DNA from: Branchiostoma floridae
Taxonomy: Eukaryota; Chordata; Leptocardii; Amphioxiformes; Branchiostomatidae
Direction of reading: 5' to 3'
Assembly (NCBI RefSeq): GCF_000003815.2
Contig: NC_049985.1
Coordinates: 13,293,567 to 13,357,566 of the forward strand
DNA: 64,000 bases
Shown piece by piece: positions 1 to 12,200 of this stretch. The notes under the pieces were generated by a model that saw only the letters and a list, made by a program, of their open reading frames with translations, did no database searches and was not told the DNA's origin. The translations under genes were made by a program, and so were the position numbers. Numbering within the stretch: the stretch's first letter is position 1; each line of letters starts with the position of its first letter.

Positions 1-3000
1 GTATCAATAATTAACGGGATTAATGGTTTGACAAGTATCTAAAAGCTGCATGCATTACTTACCAGTAATATAGAACGCTAATAATCTGTTTGAAATTAAC
101 TTACTTTTGATTAAAAATAGCATTAAAGAAAGTAGATCAAGACCATGCAGCTAGCTTACCAAATGACAGCACTAGTGACATGTATTGATCATGCCGTTTA
201 TTCGGTTCCATCTATACTTTATCTAGATAATAGAACCGCACAGTTGGTTTGTCACCCCAAGGGGCGGTTATATCAGTCGAATGCTAATGTTACACATAAA
301 ATACGTAATTAAGTCAATTATTGTACCATCATATTAAAGAACAAAGGAAGCAATTATGCTATAAAAACCGGTTTGCTTTCCTTAGGGTATGGACAGGGAT
401 TCTGCTGTATTTAGGATGTTTTAAGTGATGATTTGATCATTGGCAATAAAATGCACTATATATAACACGCCTGTGTAACGTAGAATGGATGGGATGCTTA
501 CTAGTATGTCGCAACACTGTTTCTAAAGGCGGCGATTCAATGCTTTGATGACTGATATCATGGCTAGCAGTACTGTAACGCTTGTGTACCAGTACTTCTC
601 ACATCACCATAATGGTGGAGAGGACACGGAAACGCCATTCTGTTCCAAGTGGGTCGATATTTAACGGCCGTTCAGCGTGGCTTCCCCTCGCTACAGGCGA
701 GCAGGTGCAGGGATGTATTATTCATGGCAGCCTGTCGTCATGGTACCCAGACCAATATGCTGACATTACAATCAATATTCACAACCCCGTCTTCCAAATA
801 TGGCACCAATGTAGGTTTCTTATTGTAGCCACACGTGAGCCGTTCGGTTTAATATACGTTGCGGTATAACCGATATGTGGAAAAACCATTTAGTAACGAA
901 CGCTAAGCCATTTCGCTTGAGACCAGACGCCCTTTTGGGTTGTGACCTAATTATACGAATGGGCTGGATGCCCGCCGTTATATAACGTTTTGCAACGATC
1001 AGTGTTGCCCTGAATACTACCGCATTATACAGTTCTATGTACTCTAGCTGATATCATTTACATTGAATGAAGGGCATGAATTATGTAATAAAATATCTAA
1101 CATTGAACAAGAGAAATACGATACGGCAAGCATCTGTGTAATTTTACAGAAGGTCCGACCTCAGTACGAAATGTCCTGGCTATGCAGTTATATAGCCGGT
1201 CATTTTGAATAGACCCATCGCGTGCCCCTCCCCCTATATAGCTACCCATTACCACCTTCCCTACCTGCGACGATTCCATTTTGTAAAAACGAGGTCTTGC
1301 TGACGTCATTGTCCTTGGCCTTGACGCTGTGGTTGTTTCTCGCGGTCACGGTCATTTCTCTCAGGACTCGTCCGATTCTACCGCCTTTGTACACAACCAG
1401 GCGGTGGGTGGTAGGTGCTCGACAATAGGGTGGGGGAAGCAGTAGTCTGTCACTAGCTATCGACTCCACACCAGACTAATCAATATCCCTGGGGGAGCCT
1501 GATCAATGCATTTCCACTCTATTCACTGTAGTAGTCCTGGCTTAACAATACAAGGACTACCGGCCTGCGCAAATGCTATCGGCACTGCTGTGGTAATGAA
1601 TATTAAATACTACTGTCGCGTATTGTTTCATCTCTCACGGAAGAAATATAATATATTAAAAGGACAAGTCAAATTACACTCCCGAAATGCAATCTGTCGA
1701 CGTGTAATTAATATGTAAATTTGAGATGTGATTTTCCACCGACCGCGTGCACGTGGTTCTAAAAATAGATGACATGTGTCAAAACAATGTCAGGAAAGAC
1801 AAGCTATCAACACGATCCGGTATTAGGTACAGTAACTTGTCATAAATACATTTGATATTGCTGCTCACGCACGCACTGAACACTTTCCTGCGAGCTAGTA
1901 AAGAGCAGCCGTCCTCAATTATCAGTGAGGCGAAGCGTAAACTGATTTAGATGGCTGATAATGCAAAAGACAAAGTCTGAACTAAATGTAGATGCTACCC
2001 CCGTCTAAACTGTGCTAGAAATCGAATCGGATTTTTGGGTATAGCATTTCTATCAGTGGGGTTCTCAATCACTAATAATTCATTGAAATTACAGAAGTCT
2101 TTGTTGTCTTTGTGTTTTTTGACCAAGTGGAAGCAGATCCGCTCTTCACATATTGCCACATTTCTACTAATTATGCTGCTTTCAATCATATTCGAAAACA
2201 AAAAGTAACGCATTTGAAGTATTGTGCAAACGTATTTAATATTTCTTAAACTTTTGAAAACAGAAGAATTCAAACGTAGACAATATTATTGCCATCCAGT
2301 AATTTTCACATCTCTATTCATATATATAATATTTTAGTGTCTAAAACGCACGAGACAAATAATTTGTACACGAAACAAGCCAAGACGCCCATCGGTGCAT
2401 AGATATTGTGTAGAAATAATGAAAAATCTCTATCGAATCACAATTGTACAGCAATAAAATCTACATATTACACTTAGAAACCACAAACACCTCATATCTG
2501 AAAACAGTAAACAACACATTGTAAAATGGATCAGTCTCAAAACACACAACATTATATTTCAGATGTAATAAGGCTATAATATTTCAGGACATTGATTTTT
2601 GACGACGGTAGCATCAATGCATATCGATCAACGTCTCACTGACCAACCACTCACTGACACGCCAAAACACAACAATACAACCTGGGCTGAGGTAAACAAA
2701 AAAAGCTGCCAATTTATATTTGTTAGTACATTGTTGATGCACCTGTCATTGAACATCTCTCATTGGGACATATTACCGCACAAGCATCTCGATATGGATT
2801 ACTTGATAGGCGCCGTACCGCCCTATACGGGTCAGTTTTGCCCTGACGAAAAATCCGTCCTATATTGATCTATATTGTTCGGTCTAATTCTGTCTATACA
2901 GAAACGAGTGGAGACACTGGTGTCACCTCCCGAAAGAGGATGACCTGAACTGAACTGAACTGATCTAGTGGCATACTGTGACTGTACTGAGAAGAGACAT

Positions 3001-3276
3001 TCATTTAGATTTCGTCAACGCATATACAGTATAAACGAAACGTAACACATGTCAAGTTAAAAATTTGATATTGACTACATCATGTGTTCTTGTCGTTGTA
3101 ATGTAAACAAGTTTTAAAAATATTTTTTGAAAGATTTTACGTTCAATAATTGTTATTTACACAACTGGATGGTTATATAACATCGAGTATTTGAAACGGC
3201 CCAATGGCTTTTAACGGTTTTAATTTGCGAACGATAACGTTGTAAAGCGCGTGCCCAGGGAACAAAATCTCCCTGT
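1..3276. other. no recognisable gene; sequence downstream of RSAD2
   Basis: I see no convincing coding exon, RNA gene or complete mobile element here. Open frames are short (95 codons at most, at 582-869), lack recognisable motifs and are not joined by plausible splice sites. The right end, just below 3277, must contain the 3' UTR of the minus-strand viperin gene; an ATTAAA-like signal on the minus strand lies near 3216-3223, which would give only a very short UTR. The AT-rich stretch around 2280-2580 has no clear feature. Confidence 0.5.
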
Positions 3277-6200
3277 CTACCAGTCCAGTTGTAAGTCAGC
3301 CTTGCTCCAGGTGTACTTCCCTCCGCGCTTGAAGAACATCTTCTCGTCGAAGCCGCTGAACTGGATGGCACCCTTCACCCCCACATCAAGCAGGGACCGA
3401 GATGGTTCCTTCCGTCCGTTACGGCAGTCGAGGAACCGCATCTGGAACAGACCAAAAGAAAAGGGGGTTTCAGTCTCATCCACAAGGAAGGTTATGTTTT
3501 CGGGTTCGCGTGCTTATGTGTGTATGTGTGTGAACACGACAACTCGAAAACGCCTGGTTGGATTGTTTTGATATTTGATATGTCTTAATGAGAACCTCGC
3601 AATGATTACATTTTGTGTCCCCTAGCGACTTGAAAAGGTAATGCAACAGAACTTCTGGATTTGATATTGATTTCAAAATCAAATTTCATAGAATATGTTA
3701 CTAGCACATGACATAACATAATATCGCCATATCGACTTTGAACGGGAACAAGGCCAAAATTAACAATGCTATGTATTGGCAGGAATACAGCAATGCAAAT
3801 ACGTAGTTAGAATAGCAACAACCATACAGACATACAAATTGCGAAGATATGACTAGTTGCATTACATGCACATTTATCTACCGCAAGTATCAAGTAATGC
3901 AGAACAACAGGTACCACTACTAAAACAAAACTGTTCATTGACTCACGTATTCATCGAGAATGAGGTAAGAGTCTCTCATCTGAAACATAAGATTGTAATT
4001 GGTTACAACAATGAGATTATCTCTTAACCCTCTTTGATTGGGACTGAGCGCTAAACGTTCTTTAACACAGTTACGTCTTGTTCCATAGCGTTCACACGAG
4101 AATGTTAATGTTATATGCACATAGAGACGTGAAACCATAGATATCACCTCTACGGTCTTAAACTTCTGAAGCCCGTTTTTGCTACATTCCATCCCTCTGG
4201 ATCAAGTCATGAGGCAAATCTTGTAACAATAGACAAACCCTGTCTCAAGTGACCAGTTCGGGACTTGCTGTGGCTCAGTTCATTATTTCTGCTCACCTTT
4301 TCGTTGGACTCTGGCACGAGACACGTGACTTGTTCATGCCGCCTGACGAACTGGTCAAACTCCTGATCCGTGATGACCATGTCCTCCGCGTTCCGCAGGG
4401 CCGCTGGTCCAGCGTTCTCACCGCCGATCAGCAGGCACTGGAACACCTGGTACAACGAAAACCGGGTCACACATAAATCTTCTTGCAAGTTAGAATGTGT
4501 GCATTCACGTGGGATTGAATGAATGAATTAACTTAATTGTTGCTCACCAACCGCACAAGGTACAATGTACGGCAACCAATAATAGGCTAATAGCTATATA
4601 GACAATGGTACTACGAGGCTAAATACAGAAAAACATATGATGACGCCGTTTAGCGTCCACCACTTTGTGGGACCGTGTAGCGCAGTGGTAGTTTCTTCGG
4701 CCCGTGACCGAGAGGTTGCGGGTTCGAATCCGACTGCCGTGTTACCGATCTTGTGCCCTTGGGAAAGGCACTTTACACGACTTTCCTCACTTCACTCAGG
4801 TGAAAATGAGTACCTAGGTTCGGGCCGTCCTTCGGATAGGACGTTAAATGGAGGTCCAGTGTTCGGGGAGAGCAACACCCCAAGCACTTTAAAGAACCCG
4901 CCACATGTGCGAACATGAGCAGATCAAACCATTCCGGCCAAAATAGGGGTAGGGAATCTCCCGAGCAGCCCTCGAAACCCCTGCTTCGCCTATACACCTT
5001 TCTCACGCGGCGGCCATGATAGATCTAAAACGAGTTCAATGTGGCAAACAAAAGGCTGTCCATCATAATCAGCAGTTCGACCAATGGTAGCCTGCCAATT
5101 AGGAAATCGACCAATAAGTGAATGGCTGCAAATTCGTTAAAAATTTGCATTATTATGTTTTTATTTTGCATCTCTTAAGGGACCATGGGGTCAGTCTACA
5201 CTACTCTAAATTGCTACATCTTTCGGTGCATAACACTTCTTGTAATATTTATTATTCTATCTTATATCATGAAAATTTGTGTGGTTTGGGGGAAAACTAA
5301 ACGGGACCCGATTTTAGAAATAAATTTTGTCTGTTTGCCTCATTGACCTCTTCTTCGATCTATCATGGCCGCCGCGTGAGAAAGGTGTATTGGGTCAGTT
5401 AGTCCTCACTCATAGTGAGCAATTGGGCTGGTCTCAATCATGATGTTTCTTACCTAGGGCGAAGAGTTGCTGTTACAGTTCCAATCATGTAACCCGTAAC
5501 CTTGAGTGGCCTTCAGGCCTTGTTACGTGGTGACCATTGAGTAAAAAAAAAAACAAAAAAAAACGTGTTGATGGGTTAAAGACTCACGTGCGAATCTTTG
5601 TGCGTGAAATGTTGATTTCTTTCTACTTCAACATACCTGCATCTTATATCTACATGTTAAGGCAACATTAATTAGCGTACCATGCACCTAAAAATCACAG
5701 AACCGCTTCAGCTTAAACGCAATGAATATTTGGCCCTTTAGGACAGGGTTTCGTAAGAAAAATCAAGACATGAATATGCTGTACTACTAGGTGGGAGGAT
5801 TACCTTCCATCTGATTGGGTTCAGTTCCATGATCTCACTGCTCATGTCCTCGACGATATTGTGTCTGTTCACCACTGAGTTTATCTGTAGAACGAAATAA
5901 ACAAATATTTCATATGGTAAAGGAATAGACAGTTTGCAGCGAGGGTGGTAGTTCCTCATAGTGCCTTCTGTTTAAACAGACTCACCAAGCGCTTCATTTC
6001 AAAACAGGTAATGCACGTAATACAAACTTTCAATCGCTTCGGTTTTCTTCAGATGATACTATCCCACTGACTTGTAACACGTGGCCTTGCTGAAACCTGA
6101 CAAGAAGAAGAGGTCTGTATCGCGTTACCTTGAAAGCCACCTTGTACTGTTGGCACCATGTGCGCACCTGCCGCAGACAGCGCAGGTGGTCCTTCCCTGT

Positions 6201-8452
6201 CTGATGACGGCCGATGCGCCGGTTCGTCTCTTCATCAAAACTGTCACAGGAGATGGCGAGGATGTCCAGCCATTCACCTGTATTAAAAATATCAACCAAC
6301 ACCATATACATTTCTGTGACCAGCTTAATCTGTGTAATGTTTAACAGACCATGTTGATTCGTTTATATGGATGACATCTTAATGTACACCAATTTCCATC
6401 CGCTTCAAAAATATTTTTGACCATACTGTAAATCACACAAAGCCTTGTATGAGTAAATGAGTAAAACTATGACATAGATTCTGCAAAAAAATATTGGAAA
6501 ACGGATAATGCCAAAGCCAATTCCAAAGTCCAAGACGAAGATGTAAAAGAACAAAAATGAAGAACATATTGTTCTGTTTACCATGCTCTATGTGTTGAGA
6601 CATATGTTCAGCCTACATAACCACTTAGATTTCTTTATTTCTAATTTTGTTCACATTTTTTTATTCGCACGCTCAATATTCGCACACTCCACATAATCGA
6701 ACCAACATGGGTTTTCAGGTAATAGAATATTAACCCCGGTTTCGTAGCACGGGCAACAAATGTAACCTTTCCCGCAGTTTGAAGAGTGCCTTGATCCCGG
6801 GCCATAACTTCATAAACACATAAAACAGCACAGACTGTCTACACATTAAAGCAGCAGGAACAGATTGCAATAATATCAGTCTTTTTTCAAAAGATTGGAA
6901 TGGGTTGATGTAATCGTTTTCAAAGTATCAGTATCAAACAATGCAGACTAACCCCAGATGACTGTTACAAAGTGACCTAATCAAGACAATACTATCTGCA
7001 ACTTTCGGTGATTATTAACTAATACTAGGGTCTATATAACCAAAATCCCAATGTGATTATTATCTACAAGGACCAACAAAGCACATGTACAGTCCCATAA
7101 ATACTTGCACCTGTAATCGCAGTTACCCCTTCACGAAAATGGCCTTATCATTTTCTAAAATAGTGTTAACAGTGTAGCAACATTCTCTAAAAGTTCCTCT
7201 TTTTGTACGTACACGACCAAAGTTGTAATGGTTTTATTCCAATATTTTGTATCAATGCTATCTCGGATAGCTAATGAACTTGCACCTTACCGTACTTGCC
7301 GAACCAGTCCTCAGTGATGAGACTGCCGTTACTGACGATGCTGACGCTGGGCAGGCCCAACTCGCACTTACAGAACCTGACCAGCTCTCCGACGTACCGG
7401 CCGCGGTCCTTGATGAACGGTTCCCCGCCAGAAAAGTTCACCTTCTCCATACCTTCCGATGATAGATAAACAAATAGGGCTATCGTGGGATTGCCAGGTG
7501 TCCCAAACAAAAACGTTACTTGTCCATGTCCGATCAGAATAACAACGCACGATATTTCGTAGACTCTATCATAGCTTTACTATGTCTAGTGCACTTCTCA
7601 ATATGGTGTATTTGAAAAAAAAAAATTCAGTCACACAAGGAATGAAAAATCACTAACTGACCAAGTATGTTTGTCCCGACTACTTTGGCCACTATGTTGA
7701 TTTCTTTGGAGTCTATCGCATTGGCACAACTCTTCAACACAGACATAAATCATGCTAGCACGGCGTTAACAGGTGGGGAAAAAGTTACAGATACGTTGTG
7801 GAATAACACCATTTCTTCTGAACTTGCTGAAGAAAATTAAATAGCGTTTTGACCGAATCAGACGACATTTGGATAGCACTACAATTAACCCCGGTAAAGT
7901 TCCGGGTTGGGGGTGGGGGGTGTCTGGGCTGTTTGGTGCTGCATGCATTTTACTGTCATACTCTTTATTTATTCTGGGTGGATTTTGGCCTTTTACAACG
8001 TTACAGCAAATACTGGGGTATATAGCCTATACATTATACTGAAATATAAAATTTACTAGACGGCATCCTTGGTGCCTCAAATGAAATGTTCCAACTTACA
8101 CCCTAACTAGTTCGGCAGTTCACTTACCAGCTTCAACAAGAAGTCTCAGTCCTTTCTTGGCGGTATCAAGTGGCAACACGAAAGACGTCTTGGCCGTATG
8201 GAAGCAGAACCCGCATCTGTAGTTACACTGGCGAGTGAAGTGGTAGTTCACGCTGGTAGGAACGACTGTACCGGGGGGAGTCTTCCTCGGTCCTGACGGT
8301 AGGGAGGGGGCGGCGACACTGTATTCTCCCCTCAGGACATCCCATGCGACCTGTGTAAACTTATTGACTCTCCTGAAGAATACGGCAAGGACACCCAAAA
8401 TGAACACCACTGCCAGTGGCAAGGTGACGTTTGTACACGTTACAGTCGTCAT
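3277..8452 (-). CDS. RSAD2: viperin (radical SAM domain-containing protein 2)
   Basis: Viperin converts CTP to the chain terminator ddhCTP with a radical-SAM [4Fe-4S] cluster, on the cytosolic face of ER and lipid droplets. Coding exons in transcription order: 8452-8128, 7452-7291, 6277-6129, 5884-5804, 4446-4297, 3979-3947, 3441-3277. All have GT-AG borders and matching phases, giving 354 aa (human is about 361). The N-terminus carries a hydrophobic helix (about residues 10-26). The cluster motif CNYRCGFC places cysteines at 76, 80 and 83, followed by HTAKTSF. Further family signatures are [57 protein letters not shown] and the C-terminal DLQLDW, whose final Trp is needed for cluster loading in vertebrates. 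It lies head-to-head with CMPK2. No frameshift or missing key residue was seen. Confidence 0.97.
4669..4991 (+). mobile_element. tRNA-derived SINE in a viperin intron
   Basis: A tRNA-like head has a pol III A-box-like segment at 4678-4691 (tagcgcagtggtag) and a perfect B box at 4720-4731 (gggttcgaatcc). A roughly 250-bp body without coding capacity follows, of the kind shared by many metazoan SINE families, including the segments gaaaatgagtacct and cactttaaagaaccc. It lies in the intron between viperin exons 4 and 5, in antisense orientation to the gene. The exact left end and any target duplication are unclear, and the right end abuts the inverted-repeat element starting at 4992. The family name cannot be given without a repeat library. 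Confidence 0.7.
4992..5390. mobile_element. 399-bp element with 34-bp perfect terminal inverted repeats
   Basis: Positions 4992-5025 and 5357-5390 are perfect inverted copies of each other over 34 bp, enclosing about 330 bp of AT-rich non-coding sequence. Both ends sit at TA/AT-rich junctions, so a TA-type target duplication is possible but ambiguous because the repeat itself ends in TA. The size, lack of coding capacity and intact termini fit a non-autonomous DNA transposon (MITE). It lies in the same viperin intron as the SINE and directly against its 3' end. Confidence 0.7.
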
Positions 8453-9274
8453 ATTAGGACCACAGGATTCCAGTTGAAGTCTCGTTACTGTGAGGATTAC
8501 TGCGTCACTGCAGGTGAAGTTGTCAGACGACTTTGTTTGTGCCCTTGCTTGTGTTACGGGACAAGGTTTCGACCCTTGACCGAAACTACCGTTAGTCCCC
8601 GCTGGCTCTCCGATTCGTCATGACTATATATAGCAGTACATAGCAACGGTGGAGTCAACCTGTAATCACGTGACATCTAAGCCATGTAATTTGAGTGTAA
8701 TTTGCAAATGGACGATCATTTAAAGTAACGTCATATACTTAAAACTTCACCTAGCATTTGCAATAAGTTGAAGTTAGTCGCAGGAATGGAGAAATTGAGT
8801 ATTTTCTTGAATCACATAACATTGTGAACATTGTTTACGGTCCCAAAGTAAACATTCGAAGGGCGAAACTTAAAATCGGTATGACGCACGGAGGTGCAAG
8901 GCACCGAAACTAGGACAGGGGGCGCCATTGCCTGAAGCAACTGTAATGGGTAGGTCCATCAGGAATCATTATGCCCTTACAAAGCAGACGGCAAAGAATT
9001 TTGAAGTATTTTAAATATGCAGATTTAAAGTGAATATATTTGAAAAGAATATCTTATCAAAATGTGGCATTAAAATCACCGGAATTTTTTGTAATATCAC
9101 CACTGAAGTAACAGTCACCCTTATAGAAGTAAATGGTATCGCCCTTATCACGTGATCTACAGTGTACCCTGCCCAGCCAGCCCAGCCCAGCTGCATAGTT
9201 TCGCGCCAGGTAAAACAATTTCTTGGAAGCCTCAAAGCTTTCTCAGGCACGCCTGCACACGGTATGAGCAGGGA
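8453..9274. promoter_or_regulatory. shared divergent promoter region of RSAD2 and CMPK2
   Basis: This 822-bp segment separates the two start codons of oppositely oriented genes, so it must hold both 5' UTRs and core promoters. A TATA-like box on the minus strand (8625-8632) fits viperin. No matching box is obvious for CMPK2. I searched by eye for a canonical interferon-stimulated response element (GAAANNGAAA on either strand) and for an NF-kB consensus and found neither; this does not exclude degenerate sites. Confidence 0.7.
8625..8632 (-). promoter_or_regulatory. TATA-like box of viperin
   Basis: A tatatata tract lies 173 bp upstream of the viperin ATG on the minus strand. If used, transcription would begin near 8595-8600 and give a 5' UTR of roughly 145 nt. 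This is a motif-only assignment. Confidence 0.45.
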
Positions 9275-12200
9275 ATGAGCCCTGTTGCTTTTTCCTTCCG
9301 GCACAATCTTAGACAGTCGTGGAATATTTTGTACAAACTACCGCAGACTTGCAGACGACGTTTTGGCTCCAAATTCAAAATGGCGGAAGACCAGGACAAG
9401 AAATTGGTGAAGGCAATCGAGACGGAAAGTGGTCCCATTTATTTTTCTAGCGCAACTAAGATTAGTCAGGGAGATGCAGCGTCTTTCAGCACACCTAGAG
9501 AGTTTCCTGATTTTGCTGTGTTCTACTCTATAAGCGCGTACAGATCGGAAAACTCCCGTGTAAATAACAATCGCGCACATTCAAAACTTCTGGGGGACAT
9601 ATGCAACCACCTAGGACCACAGCGCTCTCTTTTCCATGGCTTTTCCTTCAACCCCGAACGACCAGACACTTTTCGAAAGCAGTTTTTCATTCCCAGTCCA
9701 ACCATGAACGAGTCACTCCGTGGATTTGTCCAAGAAATGGCGCTAAAGTTCGGACAGACTGAGTATTTTGAGCACGTTTTGAGAGAGGGGAAACATCTGC
9801 AGACTAGAGTGGAGATGTCAGAGGAAGGGGCACGTCATCAGGAGGAGGAGGAGATGATGAGAGTTGAGACACCTCACTGTCATCCTGCATTTCTCAATCC
9901 TGATAACAATGCTGTGTTTCACTCCTACAACAGAGCTGTTAATATATTGAGAGAGGTAAATATGATAATGACTGTCTTTACTTCTATTACTCAATTATAT
10001 TCATATATCATGTAGTGTGGTTAAATATTAAAGGTTCATCATGAACTCATACTGTTAAAGTAAGGAGGGTTAACTTCCTTGGTTAAGGCATAGATAAACT
10101 CTGTGTTCTTCCTTGCTGTGGTGATATGTAACCTGGGTTCCAAGGCCTACACAGGCCAGCTCATCTTCAGGGCCAATATGCCCCCATGGAAATTTCACCA
10201 AATGCCCCCTTCCCTATAGTAGTTTAATTAAGGCTCTTGAAAAAGATGACAGTAGACTATATGGGTACCATTCTCAGTAACTGCTGGCTCAATCTTTTTG
10301 TAGTTAGCAAGCAAAAAGATTGATCCAGTTGTTAACGTTACCACAGAGGATAGTACCCAGTCTACGATGACAGAGGGTCTAACTCAACAGGGCTGTGATA
10401 TGATTTCTTTTGGGTCATGTTTGCCCTAGAGTAAAGGAGCAGGCCTGTGTAGGCCCTGCAGTCTGACATCTAGGCTAGATATCATGTTATATGTACAGTA
10501 TAATGCAAAGATGATATTGCTTTGCCTCCCTTCTGTTTTTCCGTACGTCGTTGTGCAATATTTACATAATTAAGTTTATTTTACAATGGTTTCAGTGTCC
10601 TGATATCCCAGGGGTTTCAGAGGTGCTGTCTGCTTCATCTACTCTTGTTCCTGAATCGCTTGACGTGGCATCTCTACAGGAGAAGTGTCAACACTCTGTC
10701 ATTGTTTTGGAGGGTCTGGATGCCACAGGTACATTTTGCCTTGCATTTATAAGGGTAACATGTCTCCTCACCTTACCTTTATTAAGTCTAGTAGGAAACC
10801 TTCTATACATTAAGACAAACCTGTAAAAATGATTAATATAGAATACAGCAAAGTGTATTCCGTATCACCCGAGGTACAAGCCCGACCACGGGAAGGATCG
10901 CCCGAAGGCCGGAGGGTGATCCGACCCACAGGAGGGCTGGGACCGAGCTAGTATAGGACTTTTTAACTGTGCCGTATTCGGCCCGTTCGAAATAGTTTGA
11001 TTTACTCAAAGGAAGCCTCTGTGATACAACTTAGAACCCGTGTGATACGGAAAGTTATCACACGGTACACCCGTATCGAACGTTTTTCGTGGCCCAGGTA
11101 TGACATAAAAATGAATACCAGTCATCAGCCTTTCCCCATTCATTTTTTAGGAAAAACAACCTTAACAGAGAGATTGGGAAAGATGCTGAGTGCCCCCGTT
11201 CTCCAGTCACCCCCTCTGCCCATCCGCCACCTGCGGGAAGTGTTTGACTCCCAGCCAGAGTTGATCCGGAGAGCGTACTACACACTGGGAAACTACATAC
11301 TGGCCATGCAGGTGGCAGAGGAGGCACAGACACATCCTGTGGTCATAGACAGGTATGACACATATGACATGACTGAATGTCTGTAGTAGTGTGGATCCTA
11401 TAAGTGCTGCAGTCCTTAGGGTTGGACCTTAAGCCATGGGCAATGTTCATCACACTTGTCTAAAAGAGCTAGTATTTACAGGTTCATTGTATCAGGGGAA
11501 TTTCTCTAGCTCTTTTAGACAAGTGCAATGAACATTGCATCATTGCTTAACATCTGACCCTTTCAAGTTGGGTTGGCAACAATAGCCCGTACTCCTCAAC
11601 ACCTTCAAACTCGTTGACTCCCTCCAATTTGCCGGAATCCATCCTTGGAAGTGTCGGTTGATGATAAGTACGTGCTATAATAGCAGTGGCGTATGTAGCA
11701 GTATGGAGGTTGGCTGCGGGCTGACGTCACAGAGGTCCAAGGTCGAGTTACATCCCCAGACTCGACAACAGAACGGCACATGTTGTGAAAACGCTCATCT
11801 ATGATGGACTAATGTAAAAAAGGAAGGACTAGGCTTTGGGGTATATTTAGAATATTGCAGAATTCTTTGAAAAAATAAGTCTAGTCCCCCTTTAAGAATG
11901 TATGTTACTGACTTTCCCAGGTTTTGGCACAGCACAACAGCATACTCCATAGCCACAGAGGTGGGGTGTGGGGACGAGTCTCAGCTCCCCCCACGGGGAC
12001 ACAGTGTCTACACCTGGCCCTCAGACCTGCTGAAGCCACAACTCGCCCTGCTGCTGATGGTAAACGAGACCAGCAGAGGTGCTCGACTAGCGGGCAGGGG
12101 GATGGGGAAAACTGAGGAGGAGATAAGACTGGAGAAAAGTCTGCTGTTCAGGAAGAGGTATGGACTAATCATCTAAAACACATGAAGAATGGCTTTATCT

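Noticed and set aside
582-869. 95-codon open frame in the left gene-poor region
   Set aside because: No ATG at its start, no recognisable motif, no splice context and no neighbouring exon to join; treated as chance.
4669-4745. A stand-alone tRNA gene
   Set aside because: The A and B boxes are clear but the flanks do not form a proper acceptor stem, and a SINE body follows directly, so it is a SINE head.
7660-7745. Open minus-strand segment in viperin intron 1 with a possible GT donor, translating to a plausible peptide
   Set aside because: Exons 8452-8128 and 7452-7291 join directly in phase and reproduce the conserved AGMEK junction of viperin, leaving no place for an extra exon. The peptide has no viperin similarity.
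9152-9274. Upstream extension of the CMPK2 frame to 9152
   Set aside because: The codon at 9152 is GTG, not ATG, and the extension has no family similarity. The first in-frame ATG is 9275.
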